From positions 1-64,000 of the forward strand of contig JAJGST010000005.1 in assembly GCA_020746105.1 (NCBI GenBank): a stretch of 64,000 nucleotides of DNA, given 5' to 3'. The position numbers and the translations under genes were made by a program. Under the pieces are notes generated by a model, which was not told the DNA's origin, did no database searches, and worked only from the letters and a program-made list of their open reading frames with translations. The DNA is from Trogon surrucura (lineage: Eukaryota > Chordata > Aves > Trogoniformes > Trogonidae). Of the stretch, positions 22,181-32,654 are shown in pieces (the stretch's first letter is position 1; every line of letters begins with the position of its first letter).

Positions 22181-22231
22181 GTTCCTGAGTCTTTCCACAA
22201 ACACCTGAAGCCGATGCAAGCCAAGCTCTGA
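22181..22231 (+). CDS. Possible alternative last exon
   Basis: The consensus acceptor gtccccttacag| is followed by 16 codons (VPESFHKHLKPMQAKL) and TGA at 22229-22231. It would join exon D in phase 0 only through a weak donor (CTGCCA|GTTCTC at about 21890), so its use is doubtful. ERV-B lies 47 bp beyond its stop codon. Confidence 0.35.
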   Translation, partial: VPESFHKHLKPMQAKL

Positions 22232-22278
22232 AGCCTGCTCCTTTATTTGATTTATTTTTTTTTAAATGCCCGCTTTCC

Positions 22279-22651
22279 TCTAGAAGGGTCCCATCGGAGA
22301 GCCGGCCAAGTAACGACCATCCCACCAACATGGCTACAGGTCGTCCTCCCTTTATTGCCCCGGACAGCTCAATCTATACAGTTCAGCAGTGACCCCGCGC
22401 CTGCCCCTTCACAGAGTTGGTCAGTCACAGGTTTACACGCGCCAGCGTTTTATTGGGTAGTGCCATTCAACTGTGCAGGCGGCTCTCGCCCCCCCTTCTC
22501 CCCCCGGCAAGGCTCTCACAAAACAGATAAACCTCCTCCTCCCCGTGCCCCAAGGCAGCTCCAAGGACAGAGCCTTTGTTTAGGCCTAAGCTGGGTTGTC
22601 CAAACCTTTAAAGGGATACCACACCCCTGCTCCACAAGAAATTCCTCTACA
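22279..22651 (-). mobile_element. ERV-B 3' LTR
   Basis: It is homologous to the LTR at 24794-25196 but lacks about 28 bp near the middle (the ccagcacctccagccaagca segment). On the minus strand it begins TGTAGAGGAATTTC. It carries the same central AATAAA-type signal (cctttattgcc on the plus strand). The outer few bases have diverged (tctagaag versus tgaagag), so the edge is uncertain by about 3 bp. Confidence 0.88.
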
Positions 22652-22822
22652 TATCCCCCTTTTTCTTTTTGGACAACCCACGCTTTGTCTGCTAGCTTGC
22701 TTATCGTTTTCTTGATTATACTTATCAAACAACTAAACGTAACTAAGCCTATAACAATTAAAACTGCAATAACCAAAAATGCCTTAACTAAACTCTTAAT
22801 TCATCCTGTCAAGTTCTCACAC
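22652..22822 (-). pseudogene. ERV-B polypurine tract and env membrane anchor
   Basis: A purine tract lies next to the LTR (minus strand aaaaagaaaaagggggata). The overlapping minus-strand frame (22516-22776 and upstream) begins with a hydrophobic helix, VIAVLIVIGLVTFSCLISII, followed by basic residues. That is a transmembrane anchor and short cytoplasmic tail in the position of the env TM C-terminus. The frame runs on into the LTR. Confidence 0.6.
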
Positions 22823-23518
22823 CCATCACCCTAAATCATCCAGACCCGCAGTCGCTGGGGAGCCCCTGTTGCAGCGAGGTTTCTGGAGAACCCTCCCGAC
22901 AATTGGGAAGTCCTGCGCAGCGCGTCCACCCGTAGGGGAGGTTTCCAAAGTCGCTGCAAGAGGGTCCAGCATTTATACTGTTAAATAAACAACCTTACTT
23001 AGCTTTGAATGCGGGAACATCTGGTGTTGTTTGCTCCGTTGAATTCTTCTCACAGCTTGGCCAGGGCTGAAGGAAGAATGCAAGGGAGTCTCCCGGTTTA
23101 TTTTGGTCCTTAATCACACACTTCTAACGAAGCAAAAGGCAGCTGGTTTCCCCGTCTTGCTTTTAGCTAAAGAAAGATCACTCTGCTGGTTAGTACCATG
23201 AACCTTAACACCTATTACGTGGCTTTGATTAGACAGTCTTACACAACCAATATAAGCCTCATTGTTAGTCACACACAGAGGATACACATCAGCACAACAG
23301 GTAACATTGAGAACAGTCACATTTCCCCATAATCGCTCTGCCATCAGCCGTGAGCATCTTCTGCCAGTCCAACCCATGTCATCGTTGGTAATCGGTACCT
23401 CAGGGTCCCACCACGTCACTGGGCGAAACAGAGGGGTTCAACAGGCAGGCCCAGTGCACGGTCGTGTTGCTGCGACGCTGTTGAGGTGACAGGATGCTGC
23501 ACAGCCACATCATGCAGG
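22823..23518 (-). pseudogene. ERV-B env-like remnant, shared with ERV-A
   Basis: It matches 13316-14010 almost throughout, including the open 101-codon frame at 23114-23419 with Cys residues and NVT/NQS sequons. The homology to ERV-A stops abruptly at about 23519, where gag-derived sequence begins. That marks the deletion junction. Confidence 0.5.
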
Positions 23519-23941
23519 ATCATGCGGTTCCCAGGTCCCTTGTCCGTTATTAATAATAACAGGGCACGCAATCGAACTGGCTGCTTCCCAATCTCCCTCT
23601 GTTATAGTGTCTCTGATGACACCGCTCCATCGCTGTTGTAAAGGATCCTTTATGGCTCGAGCCTGAAAGTCAGGCTTGAGTGAGGGAGCTGATGGTAGTG
23701 GGGGAGCTGAGGGTTCAACCGGTGTTACTATGTGGGATAAGGGTTGAATCTCTCGCTGGACCTTACATGTGGTTTCTGGTTGTCTCCAAAGTGACGATGA
23801 GACTGGTTTAAGGGTTTCTTCTATTTCTTGCTGTCTAGTTGATGATTCAGCAAGTTTGTTCAGGATCTCTTTCAGAGGTTCATTCAGATCTTCCTTCTTT
23901 TCTTCCCCCCCCTCCGTTTTTTCTATCTCTTTTTTTTTTTC
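23519..23941 (-). pseudogene. ERV-B gag: linker and capsid N-terminus
   Basis: The minus-strand translation gives a Pro-rich linker (EPSAPPLPSAPSL) followed by a capsid-start-like stretch ending in GQGTWEPHD. That is the usual p10/capsid boundary of class II Gag. It is cut off at the env junction after about 40 capsid residues. Confidence 0.65.
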
Positions 23942-24202
23942 TTATTAGCTCGTGCTCCTTCAATCACTCTCTTATCACACAGGGAGAGCAGCCTTTCCCA
24001 GGTCTGTTTTGATCACACTCTCCCGTTCACTCCCGTGCACATCGGGTGTACAAGAAGCACCTTATCTGTTCATTCTCACGGACAAGCTCTCAACACGAGC
24101 TGTACTCGGCTGGTCAGGGTCTCTTTTCATAATTAGGAAGCAAGAGTAATGCACTTGTTTAGAAAAGAGCTCAAGGGACGAAAGTCTTAACTCTGCAACT
24201 CT
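23942..24202 (-). mobile_element. ERV-A-family LTR fragment inside ERV-B gag
   Basis: These 261 bp match 16866-17126 of the ERV-A 5' LTR (U3 part), same orientation, with scattered differences. Both ends are internal to the LTR, so this is not a solo LTR. The fragment is flanked by poly-T runs on the plus strand (tctcttttttttttttc on one side, tctccttttttttttttttc on the other), which look like a duplicated homopolymer target or a template-switch site. Confidence 0.8.
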
Positions 24203-24770
24203 GTTTCTCCTTTTTTTTTTTTTTCCTTCCACCCAGTCGAGACGAGCAGGCGGTTTCTTCCTTTGCCTTTTCCCTTTCCTGCCCTCCCCCCAACACTTCG
24301 ATCGCCGCTGCGGCAACTTTCTTTTCTGCTTGCATGATTTCTGAAGTGCGTATTACGCTTTTCCAAACTGTTCCTAGTTCTTTCGCTTCTTTTCCTTCTT
24401 TTCCTCCCTCTAGACTACAGTCCCACAATAGATTTCCTACTTCACGCCATTCGGTTGAGCTAAAGATTAATGACGGGTCGTTCATTTTCTCCCGCTTCCG
24501 AGCCCGTTGGATCAGGGCCAATACATCTCGCTCCTTTACTTTTTCTCCTCTCTTAGAGAGTACGTCAACAAGGAGGCGAGTTGCCGCGTCCGTTTCCATC
24601 GCGGTCTTACCTTGGCAGGGGCTTGATCGGCTGCTCAAACTCTGGTCTCCGGTTCCCTTTTGGTCACACCTGGAATTCTGCCTCCGACTCTCCAGCTCCC
24701 AAATTGGCTCACGTCTGAGGCTTCGGAGTCTTTCCGTATTCAAGCAATCCGCGTTTAAGCGATTCCCCAT
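24203..24770 (-). pseudogene. gag: ERV-B gag: matrix region
   Basis: The likely start is ATG 24770 (MGNRLNADC), seven bases beyond the primer binding site. The frame continues to the Lys-rich run at the LTR-fragment boundary. Matrix-like helical content is seen (ATRLLVDVLSKRGEKVKERD, then WREVGNLLWDC). An open frame also runs upstream through the primer site, but the Met-Gly start is the plausible initiator. The reading frame is diverted by the embedded LTR fragment. Confidence 0.7.
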
Positions 24771-24776
24771 TTTAAG

Positions 24777-24791
24777 CCTGTTCGGGCGCCA
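24777..24791 (-). other. ERV-B primer binding site (tRNA-Lys type)
   Basis: TGGCGCCCGAACAGG on the minus strand lies two bases inside the 5' LTR edge. It is the standard sequence complementary to the 3' end of tRNA-Lys(TTT). Confidence 0.85.
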
Positions 24792-24793
24792 GA

Positions 24794-25196
24794 TGAAGAG
24801 GGTCCCTTCACAGACCCGGTCAAGACAACGACAAATCCCGCCCATACGGCTACAAGTCGTCCTCCCTTTATTGCCCCGGGACAGCTCAATCTATACAGTT
24901 CAGCAGTGACCCCGCGCCTGCCCCTTCACAGAGGTGGTCAGTCACAGGTTTACACGCGCCAGCGTTTTATTGGGTAGTGCCATTCAACTCTGCAGGCGGC
25001 TCTCGCCCCCCCTTCTCCCCCCGGGGCCAGCACCTCCAGCCAAGCATCTCACAAAGCTCTCACAAAACAGATAAAACCTCCTCCTCTCTGTGCCCCAAGG
25101 CAGCTTCAAGGACAGAGCCTTTGTTTAGGCCTAAGCTGGGTTGTCCACACCTTTAAAGGGATACCGCACCCCTGCTCCACAAGAAATTCTCCTACA
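24794..25196 (-). mobile_element. ERV-B 5' LTR
   Basis: On the minus strand it runs from TGTAGGAGAATTTC to CCTCTTCA. It is homologous to 22279-22651. It ends exactly where homology between the two palindrome arms begins. Confidence 0.9.
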
Positions 25197-25204
25197 CTTT
25201 TCGA

Positions 25205-25345
25205 CTGGCCTTTTGCCAGCTCCTGCAGCATTGGAGGAGACACGTGCTTTAGAAGTGGGCCTGTTAGGCTTGGGTCGTGTTTGCCCTTCACCATCTCCAA
25301 GGCCTGTTCCAGCCAAAATGATTCGATAATTCTGTTCTAGCACAC
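25205..25345 (+). mobile_element. Old CR1 3' end fragment
   Basis: The block ...ccatctccaaggcctgttccagccaaaatgattcgataattctg resembles a degenerate CR1 3' terminus in sense orientation, with a decayed octamer tail. The mirrored copy lies at about 58420-58555. The outer edges of both palindrome arms fall in or next to this relic. Confidence 0.55.
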
Positions 25346-27015
25346 GTCCTGAAACAGCCCTGTGTGAGGAGCTTAATCCTTACACGCCTTCCCTGGAGCT
25401 TGTGCGGGGCGATGGTTTGCGTGTGTGCTGAAAAGAGCCTGGATGGCCCGGGGATGTGTGAGTTCTTGCTGAGTGGGGCTTGCCCACCGCCCAGGGCTTC
25501 TCTGCTCCTCAAGATGCCCCACCAGGCAGCAGCCTGCGGGTGCACAGGGCACTGGCAGGGGACACGACGCTGGGGACACTTTCTCAATTTTATAGTGCAG
25601 CATTCACTCTCATGTTCACTGACATTTGCTGTTATATTGGCAATGGGAATTGTCTAATCAGTCATTACACATCACTTTATCCATAGATTAAATATCCATT
25701 CCGCAGGTATCAGCAGAAACCTAGATTCTGTGTAGGATATATAATTCTTAAACTGTACTTTTTGGACATTGTTCCGTTTTCCTGCCGTCCTCCATAGATT
25801 GTCACCGGTGTGCTCACCAGGCCTTGGATGGAGTAGATAAACCCAGAGCGTTACACAGAGACCAGTTTTCTCTCAGTCTCATTTCATCCTCATCGTTTCA
25901 GCAGAATATCTTTAAGCTTTTTGATCCTTGCTTCAGCCTACCCTGTGTACAGCTCGCTGCAGTTTGCTCAGAAAAACAATCTCCTATTTTCTAGCCTGGT
26001 GGGTTTTACTGAAGTACTGACATGCTGCTTTTTAGATACATCTTCCCACTACATGTGAAACCACCAATCTCTTCTCTGGTTTAAGGCCTCCAAAATCAGT
26101 GAGTGGAAGAAGCGAAGGACCGGTCATGCTCATACCAAAGGCAGTGACATAATTCCCTACTACTTCAGTGGAATCAGTTGTGCCACCAGCAACTGAGGAA
26201 AGAAAATAAAATGCAATAATAATTTTGTAGGTGGAATTGGATCATTTGAGCATGTGTATTTTTAAGCTGAAGATCGTTTTGTTCCAATCTTTTATCTGGT
26301 CTATTTTGGTGCTAGTGTAAACACCAGGCTTCATAATTTTTCTCCTTTTATATGGGTGTATACTTTCCTTAGATGTTTTCCAAGATTATGACTATTGTAG
26401 CTGCTTTTACAAATGAAATTGAAGAACGCCTGCAGATGCCCTTTACAGGAAGAGTATTAAGTTTTCTCCCTCTCGCCTTCTGGTCCAATAAGCGTTGATT
26501 TATAAAATGTGGAACAGATCCCACAGGACCCTAAAATATTCATTAGCTTGGCAAATATGCAGTGACCTAGGATATGGGTTCACATATTTGCTCCACATCC
26601 CGCAAACTAACGTGATTTAAACTAAGGTATTTTTTTTATGCCTGTTTACTTGTTGGCTTCCTCATTTTTGTATTAAGAAAGCTGCACTTGGGCTACCAAA
26701 GCACATCACTTGGGCAAAGTGAAGGAATCGAGGAAAGACAGAAGATAATAACATACTCTTAGGAGGTCATGGGACACGAATATTTAAATATGCTTTGTAA
26801 AGAAGAATCTTAGTATGATTTTTGACTGGTTAGAAGGTAAACTCTGAGTGCTCCCTTGCATCTTGGAGTGTGATAAGAGTAAGGATTTTACTGTAAGGAA
26901 TTGTACCACGACCTAAGATTAATGGTAATAGTAGAGGTGCTGATGTGTTTGTTTATCAGAAACTATGAGCAGTTGAAACACTGCTACGTTGTGCCTCCCC
27001 TGTCTTTGTTACAGG
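25346..27015 (+). other. Arm sequence, no confirmed gene
   Basis: Mostly AT-rich non-coding DNA mirrored in the right arm. One spot deserves note: near 26083-26215 a short frame (SGISCATSN then TGA) is followed by aaaataaaatgcaataat, resembling the end of a last exon with a polyadenylation signal. Nothing upstream supports it. Confidence 0.35.
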
Positions 27016-27355
27016 TCAAGTAAGAGCATGTATTGTCAAAGAAGAGCCTGTTCTTGACCAGAAGGTGTACGTAAAATACTCTCTGTATGAATTTCCTGAA
27101 ATGGTACATTTTGTAAAATGGCGAGCCTTAAGAATGGGGGAGAAATGCTTTTGTCAACTGAAGAAATTGCTGACACTGTCAAAAATATCGAGTTATCTTT
27201 ATTTTGGTAAAGGAGCTTGCTCCAAACCTGCCACCCCAAAACCTGTGTCGCCCACGAAGCCCCGGGATAAGCGCTTGCCAGTGCCTGCTGTGCTCCAGGG
27301 CCCAACCTGGTCACCTGCAGGGGAAAGACTTTTCCCTCCACTGGGAGGCAAGTGA
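27015..27355 (+). CDS. Unrecognised open frame conserved in both arms
   Basis: After an acceptor-like tctttgttacag| a frame encodes VKEEPVLDQKVYVKYSLYE, then FPEMVHFVKW, and continues for about 110 codons to TGA near 27353. The right arm keeps the same frame open (56508-56993, 161 codons) with mostly conservative changes. A diverged partial copy of its middle (aatgggagagaaatgctgtt) recurs at 30639-30750. I cannot assign a family. It could be an exon of a decayed gene. Confidence 0.3.
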
Positions 27356-27474
27356 AGCAAAGAGGATCCATCCAGCTGCAGCGATGCATTTAGGTTACTT
27401 AGCCTGCTGAAGCCTGTGTGTTTATTTAGATGAGCAGAAAAGAAATAATCTCAGGAAGGAAAGAGAGAGTTGAG

Positions 27475-27833
27475 ATTGTTCACCCTGGAGAAGGCACCGG
27501 AGAGACCTTATTGCGGCCTCCCAGCACCTGGAGGGGGCTACAGGAGAGCTGGAGAGGGACAGCTCGCAAGGGCGCGGAGTGGTAGGATGCGGGGCAGTGG
27601 TGTTAAACTGCAGCAGAGTAGGTTCTGCTCAGATATTAGGAAGAACTTTCCTGTGAGGGTGCTGAGACACTGGCACAGGTTGCCCAGAGACGCGGGGGAT
27701 GCTCCGCCCCCCTGTAAGTGCCCAAGGCCGGGCTGGAGGAGGCTTTGAGCAACCCGGCCTGGTGGGAGGTGTCCCTGCTCCTGGCAGGGGGTCGGAACGA
27801 GATCTTTAAGGTCCCTTTGACCCCAAACCATTC
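27475..27833 (+). mobile_element. CR1 3' end fragment, left arm only
   Basis: The block from ggagaaggcaccggagagacc through ttaggaagaactttcctgtg and ggtcggaacgagatctttaag to accccaaaccattc is the 3' portion of a CR1 subfamily in sense orientation, with no octamer tail left. In the right arm everything from 27501 on is missing because of a deletion. Confidence 0.8.
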
Positions 27834-27839
27834 GCCAAC

Positions 27840-28480
27840 GGAATAAAAACAGGGAGCGAAGGAGGGGCCGAGGCGCGCCTGCCCTGCCCTTCGTTCCCCG
27901 GGCGGACACTGACCCCGCCGGCGGTGCGGGTTTTACAACGGGAAGCCCCGTTTTTGGCGGCCCCGGCGGGCGGAGATCAGAGGGGTTACCCGTTCCGCTT
28001 GCAGGGGGGAGCGCTGGGACAGCCGCTGTCGCACCCAAGCACCCACCGACACCTGCCCTGCCCGGCGGCCCCCTGCCGCCCCGCCGTCCTCGCTCCTCCA
28101 CACCCCCTCAGCCCATCGCCGCGGGCCGAGCTCACGCCCCCTCCCAGCCGGCGCGTCCGCCGGGCCCGGTCCGGCGGCGGCAGCGGCGGGCGGGCGGAGG
28201 AGGGGGCTGCTGAGCGGCGTGTGCCGGGGCCACCGGGCGGCGGGGGAGGGGGGCGGGCGCTGCGGGGGTGTCGGGTTCGAGCGAGGCGTGACCCAGCTGA
28301 CGGGCGCCGTGCGGAGCCGGGCTGCGGGCGCGGAGCCGGCGGGGAGCAGCGGCAGCGGGCAGCGGCGCACGGCGTCGGCGAGCGGGTCGGCTCTGGCGCG
28401 GCGTCTCCTCCACCCCGTCGGGAGCCGAAAAGTTCGGCACATGCCGCCCAGAGGTGCTTTTTCCCATTTTAATTGCCTGG
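27840..28480 (+). promoter_or_regulatory. CpG island of MACROD2-like gene, left arm
   Basis: GC/CpG-dense sequence corresponding to the right-arm island that carries MACROD2-like exon 1. In this arm, sequence equivalent to right-arm 55660-56161, including exon 1 and its donor, is deleted. The junction lies at about 28424 (cgtcg|ggagccgaaaag). No first exon remains. Confidence 0.65.
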
Positions 28481-29274
28481 GTTTTCCAAGGGGGGGCGGT
28501 GGGGGGGGGAATAAAAGGTTTGTTGGTATCGCTGGTGTAATGAGTTTGAGTTCGGCTTCCCCCAGCACTGATCACCTGGGGTGAGACGTTTTGGGGTGTG
28601 AGGGCTCTCAAAGCACCCTCCGCCTACGAAATATTGATTCCTCTAATTATTTGAAGGACCCCTGCCCTGTGTAGTCTCAGTTTATAAAACCCCAATGTCA
28701 AGCTCCAGAGTGTGAGAACCCTGGGACAAGCATTTTACGCAGCCCCTGCCGTTCCTATGGATCACGTGGAGGGCGATGTGAAAATTTCTCTTAATTCACC
28801 CAGTGGAAGTGTAATATTTACAGCAGCTACAAGGAGGAGAGGAAAGAAACCCAAACCTCCCCAGCAGGTCGTATTTTAAGTTTGCTTCCTTTTCTTCCAT
28901 CACCCTGATGACTGTATGTGTGTTTGAAGCCAAGGAGGCAGAAGAGTAGTTTGGAGGATTCATCCTTTTTGTCTGTGGCAGAACTCAAGTGTGTGTTTCC
29001 AAGGGGAAAAAAAACTACGTTAAGACACAATTAAACTGACCTATCTGTAGGTTAGCTGCTCCTGTCAAACTCTTCTCAAAAGCCAGAGCTTTGTTACATG
29101 CTCTTCTCTTTCAAAGCTGTCTTCCAAAGCCTGTTTCTGTAGTTAAGGTGAGGCAACAAATTTCTACCAGGTGTTTTAAATCTCTCTTTTCAATAGAGAA
29201 GATACAGTTAAGTCTTCAGGAATTGCAGTCAGCTATAACCGACTTGCCCTGCACAAATCCTTAATGCTTTTATG

Positions 29275-29585
29275 TCTTTACTTTCCAAAAATGCTGGTTT
29301 TGTGCTGGGGGCAGATGGGGTGAGGTTTCTGGTGGGCTCTGGTGAGTGTTGCTGTTACTTGCACTTGTATCTCCCAGCTCTGCTGTTCCCTGTGTGAATT
29401 CATAGCCCGACATGTGAACTTGAACCTTTGGCAGAGAGGGCTGAGTGGGGGGACTGGGAGGTGAGCTGGGAGCCTGAGCTGCAGGCACGTTTTCTTTGTC
29501 CTCATCAGCTGTGAGGATGGCAGGTCCGCATCGGTACGGTGATGTGACTGAATGCAAACCAGAGCTCACAGCTGCTGGTGAGATT
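29275..29585 (-). CDS. Unrecognised exon-like frame on the opposite strand, left arm
   Basis: The minus-strand frame contains ILTADEDKENVPAAQ, a Ser/Pro-rich stretch and KVQVHMSGYEFTQG, ending FWKVKT and TAA. It may start at an acceptor-like tctcaccag|. About 100 codons are open here. The right-arm copy has a CAG to TAG change in the middle. It could be a last exon of a gene antisense to the MACROD2-like exons, or a processed relic. No family is recognised. Confidence 0.35.
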
Positions 29586-32537
29586 TATGTATTTATTTTT
29601 TTCTACCCAGGGAAGTAGGTTTGTGGGCACTACCTGGCCAGAGCTCAGTGTTTCTGCCTAGTAAGACCGAACAGCTTTTGCCAGTCTTCTGCTCCAGTAA
29701 CTGCTTTCCATCACCGTGCTGGTGCTGCTGAGCATTTTGAGTGAGGATGGCAGAAAAAACTTCTGCGCTCATTGCTGGCGTTGCTTTTGTGCCAGTCCCT
29801 GTGTGACTGTTCTTCCCAAGTACCTTCTGTACTCCAGAGCAAAACTATAGAAGCCCAGTTAGTTTCTTTCCAAGCCAGACTGTACTTTTAAACTCAAATC
29901 TTTCGTTAGGCCTGCCTTTGCCTTTCCCAGCTACTCCTGAGCCCCTGTCAAGCTTGCTGTGCACGCCGGCTCTGCTCTTCCTGTGAAGCTCCGAGTGCAA
30001 TTGTTCTCAGCCTTTTCTATTCCAGAGAACTTTGTAAAAAGAGAGAGCACCGATTGCTAAATGTTGAGTTCAAACCCCCTGACAATACCCTTGCCTTTCT
30101 TAATCACTTTCCTGATGATTAAGGGTTGGTCCATGTTCTCCCAGGGTGGCTATTGCTTGAGGACAGCTGAAACAGACCGGGAGCGGGACTGGAGTTGATT
30201 TCAGAGCCTTAGCCACAGGACTGCTCTGCTCGCAACCTTTCCAAGGCACTTTGTAAAGCTGTAGGCAGAAAACTGTACTTCCAGCTGAGGCTGTTGGAAG
30301 CCTCTTCCAGGAGGCTTGTGTATAATTAAGACTCGGCTGAAATTCTTGCTGCTGACTCGCAAGAGCCAAGTTTTGTGAAATCTTCCTGTAGAGGGGAACT
30401 TGTCTCCAACTCTTTTTAGCACAAGGTAGTAAAACTTCTTTTGCTTCAGTCCCTCACACCAGACACGCACAGACAGACGCTCTCTCAGGTTTGCCTGCAC
30501 GTTAAATACCTGATGTTTTGTGTGCCTGAAGATCAAGTAATGGAGTGAAGTGCTTATCTGGTGTGTGTAATGGCGATACTAATCACATTAGTTTTACTTC
30601 TGCATTTGTAAATATCCAGTTAAAATACCAAGCTTGAATAATGGGAGAGAAATGCTGTTGTCAAGTGAAGAAAATGGTAATACTGTCAAAAATACCAGAG
30701 TAAACTTATTTTGATAAGGGAGTCTGTGCTTAAAACCTGCCTCTGGTTATTGGACTGTGTGGATTGCAGCCTGCATAATTAGGAAATTTTGGAGGGAAAA
30801 AAAAAACCACACAGAAAAAACCAAAAAAAACCCCTCAAAAAACACCCAAACCTCATTGAAAGTGGGTTCTTTTTCTTTTTTTTTTTATTTGAGGTTTGAT
30901 CTGAGAAGCAGATGCAATGCTCTCAACTTGCTCACTGCTCCTTCAACTTGAGATAAAAATATTGTTTTCATGTCCGCTTAGTCCTTTATGCCGAAAGCAA
31001 ATAATACGGGTTTATCTTTCCCCTACACCCCTAGAAACTCTTGAATCATCAAAGAATATTTATTACTCATTAATGTTTCAAGAAAACCTATTGGTATGTT
31101 AATAGTAGTACAGTGCCACTGGGGAAAACAGGCACAGAAACTTAATTGGAATATGGGCACTGTGCAATTCTATAGTTTCGGTTTTTCTGTTTTTCTTTTT
31201 TTCTTTTCCCCCCCTTCTTGTGAAAGGGGAGAAGCTCTGCACGTTGTGCTGAGCTAATACAGGGTATTGGGGTGAGGAGGGAGAAGAGGATGTGGCTGCA
31301 AAAATCAGGTGGAGAGTCTGGCTGAAGCGTGGGGTTGTTTGCGGTGTTGGATCATTTAGATGGATTTTTTTTTTTTCTTAGTCCATTTTTAGCAAGGTCT
31401 GAAGAAGAGTGAGGTTGGCAGCAGCCGTCATAATTGACCAATCTTGGAGACTTTCCTTTTCACTGACAGTCTGAAAAGAGACGGGGCGGGTTTCTTGGGA
31501 GCAAACAACCATCCGTGTGTGTTTTAGTGCGGTAACTGAGCGTGTTGCATTAATGCTCAAATGAAAATCTCTGAAGTTGAACCCATGGTGCCCACTTCAA
31601 ACCCAGGTTCTCTTTGTCAGCGCTTTGAATCCAGCAGATGCAGGTCATGGTGGTCCTGGTCTGCTTTTTCAGGAACACGGTGAGCCAGAGGGTGGCAGTG
31701 GGCTTTCCTAGTGCTTGGGTTTCTGTTCAACCACAGTCTGTCAAACTCACACACTTTTGTTGCTTCTGGGCGTTTAGCAGATACTCTAGGATTTTCTTCA
31801 GCTGCTGATTTAATTTTTTTTTTTTTTTTGGCTCAAAATGGGATTAAATGCCACTGTTTGAGGAGTCTAAAGCAAATGACACCTGTTTATTCATGCTGCA
31901 AATGACCTGGCTTTCAGAACAAAAAGCCCAAGTAAACAAAGATGTCTTTCTTGTCACCCCAGACATCCATAAAGTGACACAACGTTGGCTTGAGCTCCAA
32001 TTTCTTTTGTCATGTCGTAGCACTCTTGTTAAATTTGTGCCAGGCTCCCTGCCTGTATTTGCTGGAATTGGTAAACTAGTGTTAGGAAGATCAAAGTTAA
32101 AACATTTTTACTAACTTTTGAAGTTATGCTTTACAAATGCAGAACTTAAAGAATAGACTTCCATCCCTGAAAGCTCCATATAAAGCAGCAGTTTCCTACT
32201 TAAACTTGCTGTCAGTTCTCTGACCCTTCAGTTCAAGTGTCAGGAAGCAGAGGTGCAGTAGCACTGAGGGGAGTGGTAAGTCTGGACAGCTGAGAGTGTG
32301 GTGAAGAGGCATTTCTTTTTGCTGAGCTGGGATATCCAGAAATAGGCACGTACGGTTGTACAGACACCCTGTGTTTAGCTCCTGCTCCTTGTAACTCATG
32401 GAATCACCTGCGCTTGGTTGTCTCCAATGGTGTTTAATTGCATCAAGGACACTGAACTGGTCACTGCTTGGCTGATGTGCAAGGGTGTGTGAAAGCTTGC
32501 AAAACTTTTTTTTATTCTTTCTTCTTCCCCTGAACAG

Positions 32538-32654
32538 AGCGTTTGCTGAAGATGACCTTGGAAGAAAGACGCCAAGAGTACTTAAGGGATTATGTTGCAT
32601 TGAAAAATATTCCAACGTGGATGGAAGGCTTAAAAAGTCAGAGCGAAAGTGATA
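32538..32654 (+). pseudogene. MACROD2: MACROD2-like exon 2, left arm
   Basis: A 117-nt exon lies between cttcttcccctgaacag| and |GTGAGTG in phase 1-1. It encodes RLLKMTLEERRQEYLRDYV followed by ALKNIPTW. This closely matches the region of ADP-ribosylhydrolase MACROD2 just before its macrodomain, and the length and phase fit that gene's second exon. The macrodomain exons are not in the window. Because exon 1 is deleted in this arm, this copy probably cannot give a normal protein. An internal ATG (MTLEERR) is the only nearby start. Confidence 0.8.

Larger units (their letters stand above)
22279..25196 (-). mobile_element. ERV-B: mosaic, internally deleted provirus
   Basis: Paired LTRs (22279-22651 and 24794-25196), a Lys-type primer binding site and a polypurine tract define a minus-strand provirus. 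Inside, gag matrix (24203-24770) is interrupted by a piece of an ERV-A-family LTR (23942-24202). Gag continues to the capsid start and then jumps at about 23519 straight into env; pro and pol are gone. Possible 6-bp target duplication ctttcc (22273-22278) versus cttttc (25197-25202), five of six identical. The env half is nearly identical to ERV-A, whereas LTRs and gag are not, so the element is recombinant. Confidence 0.88.
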
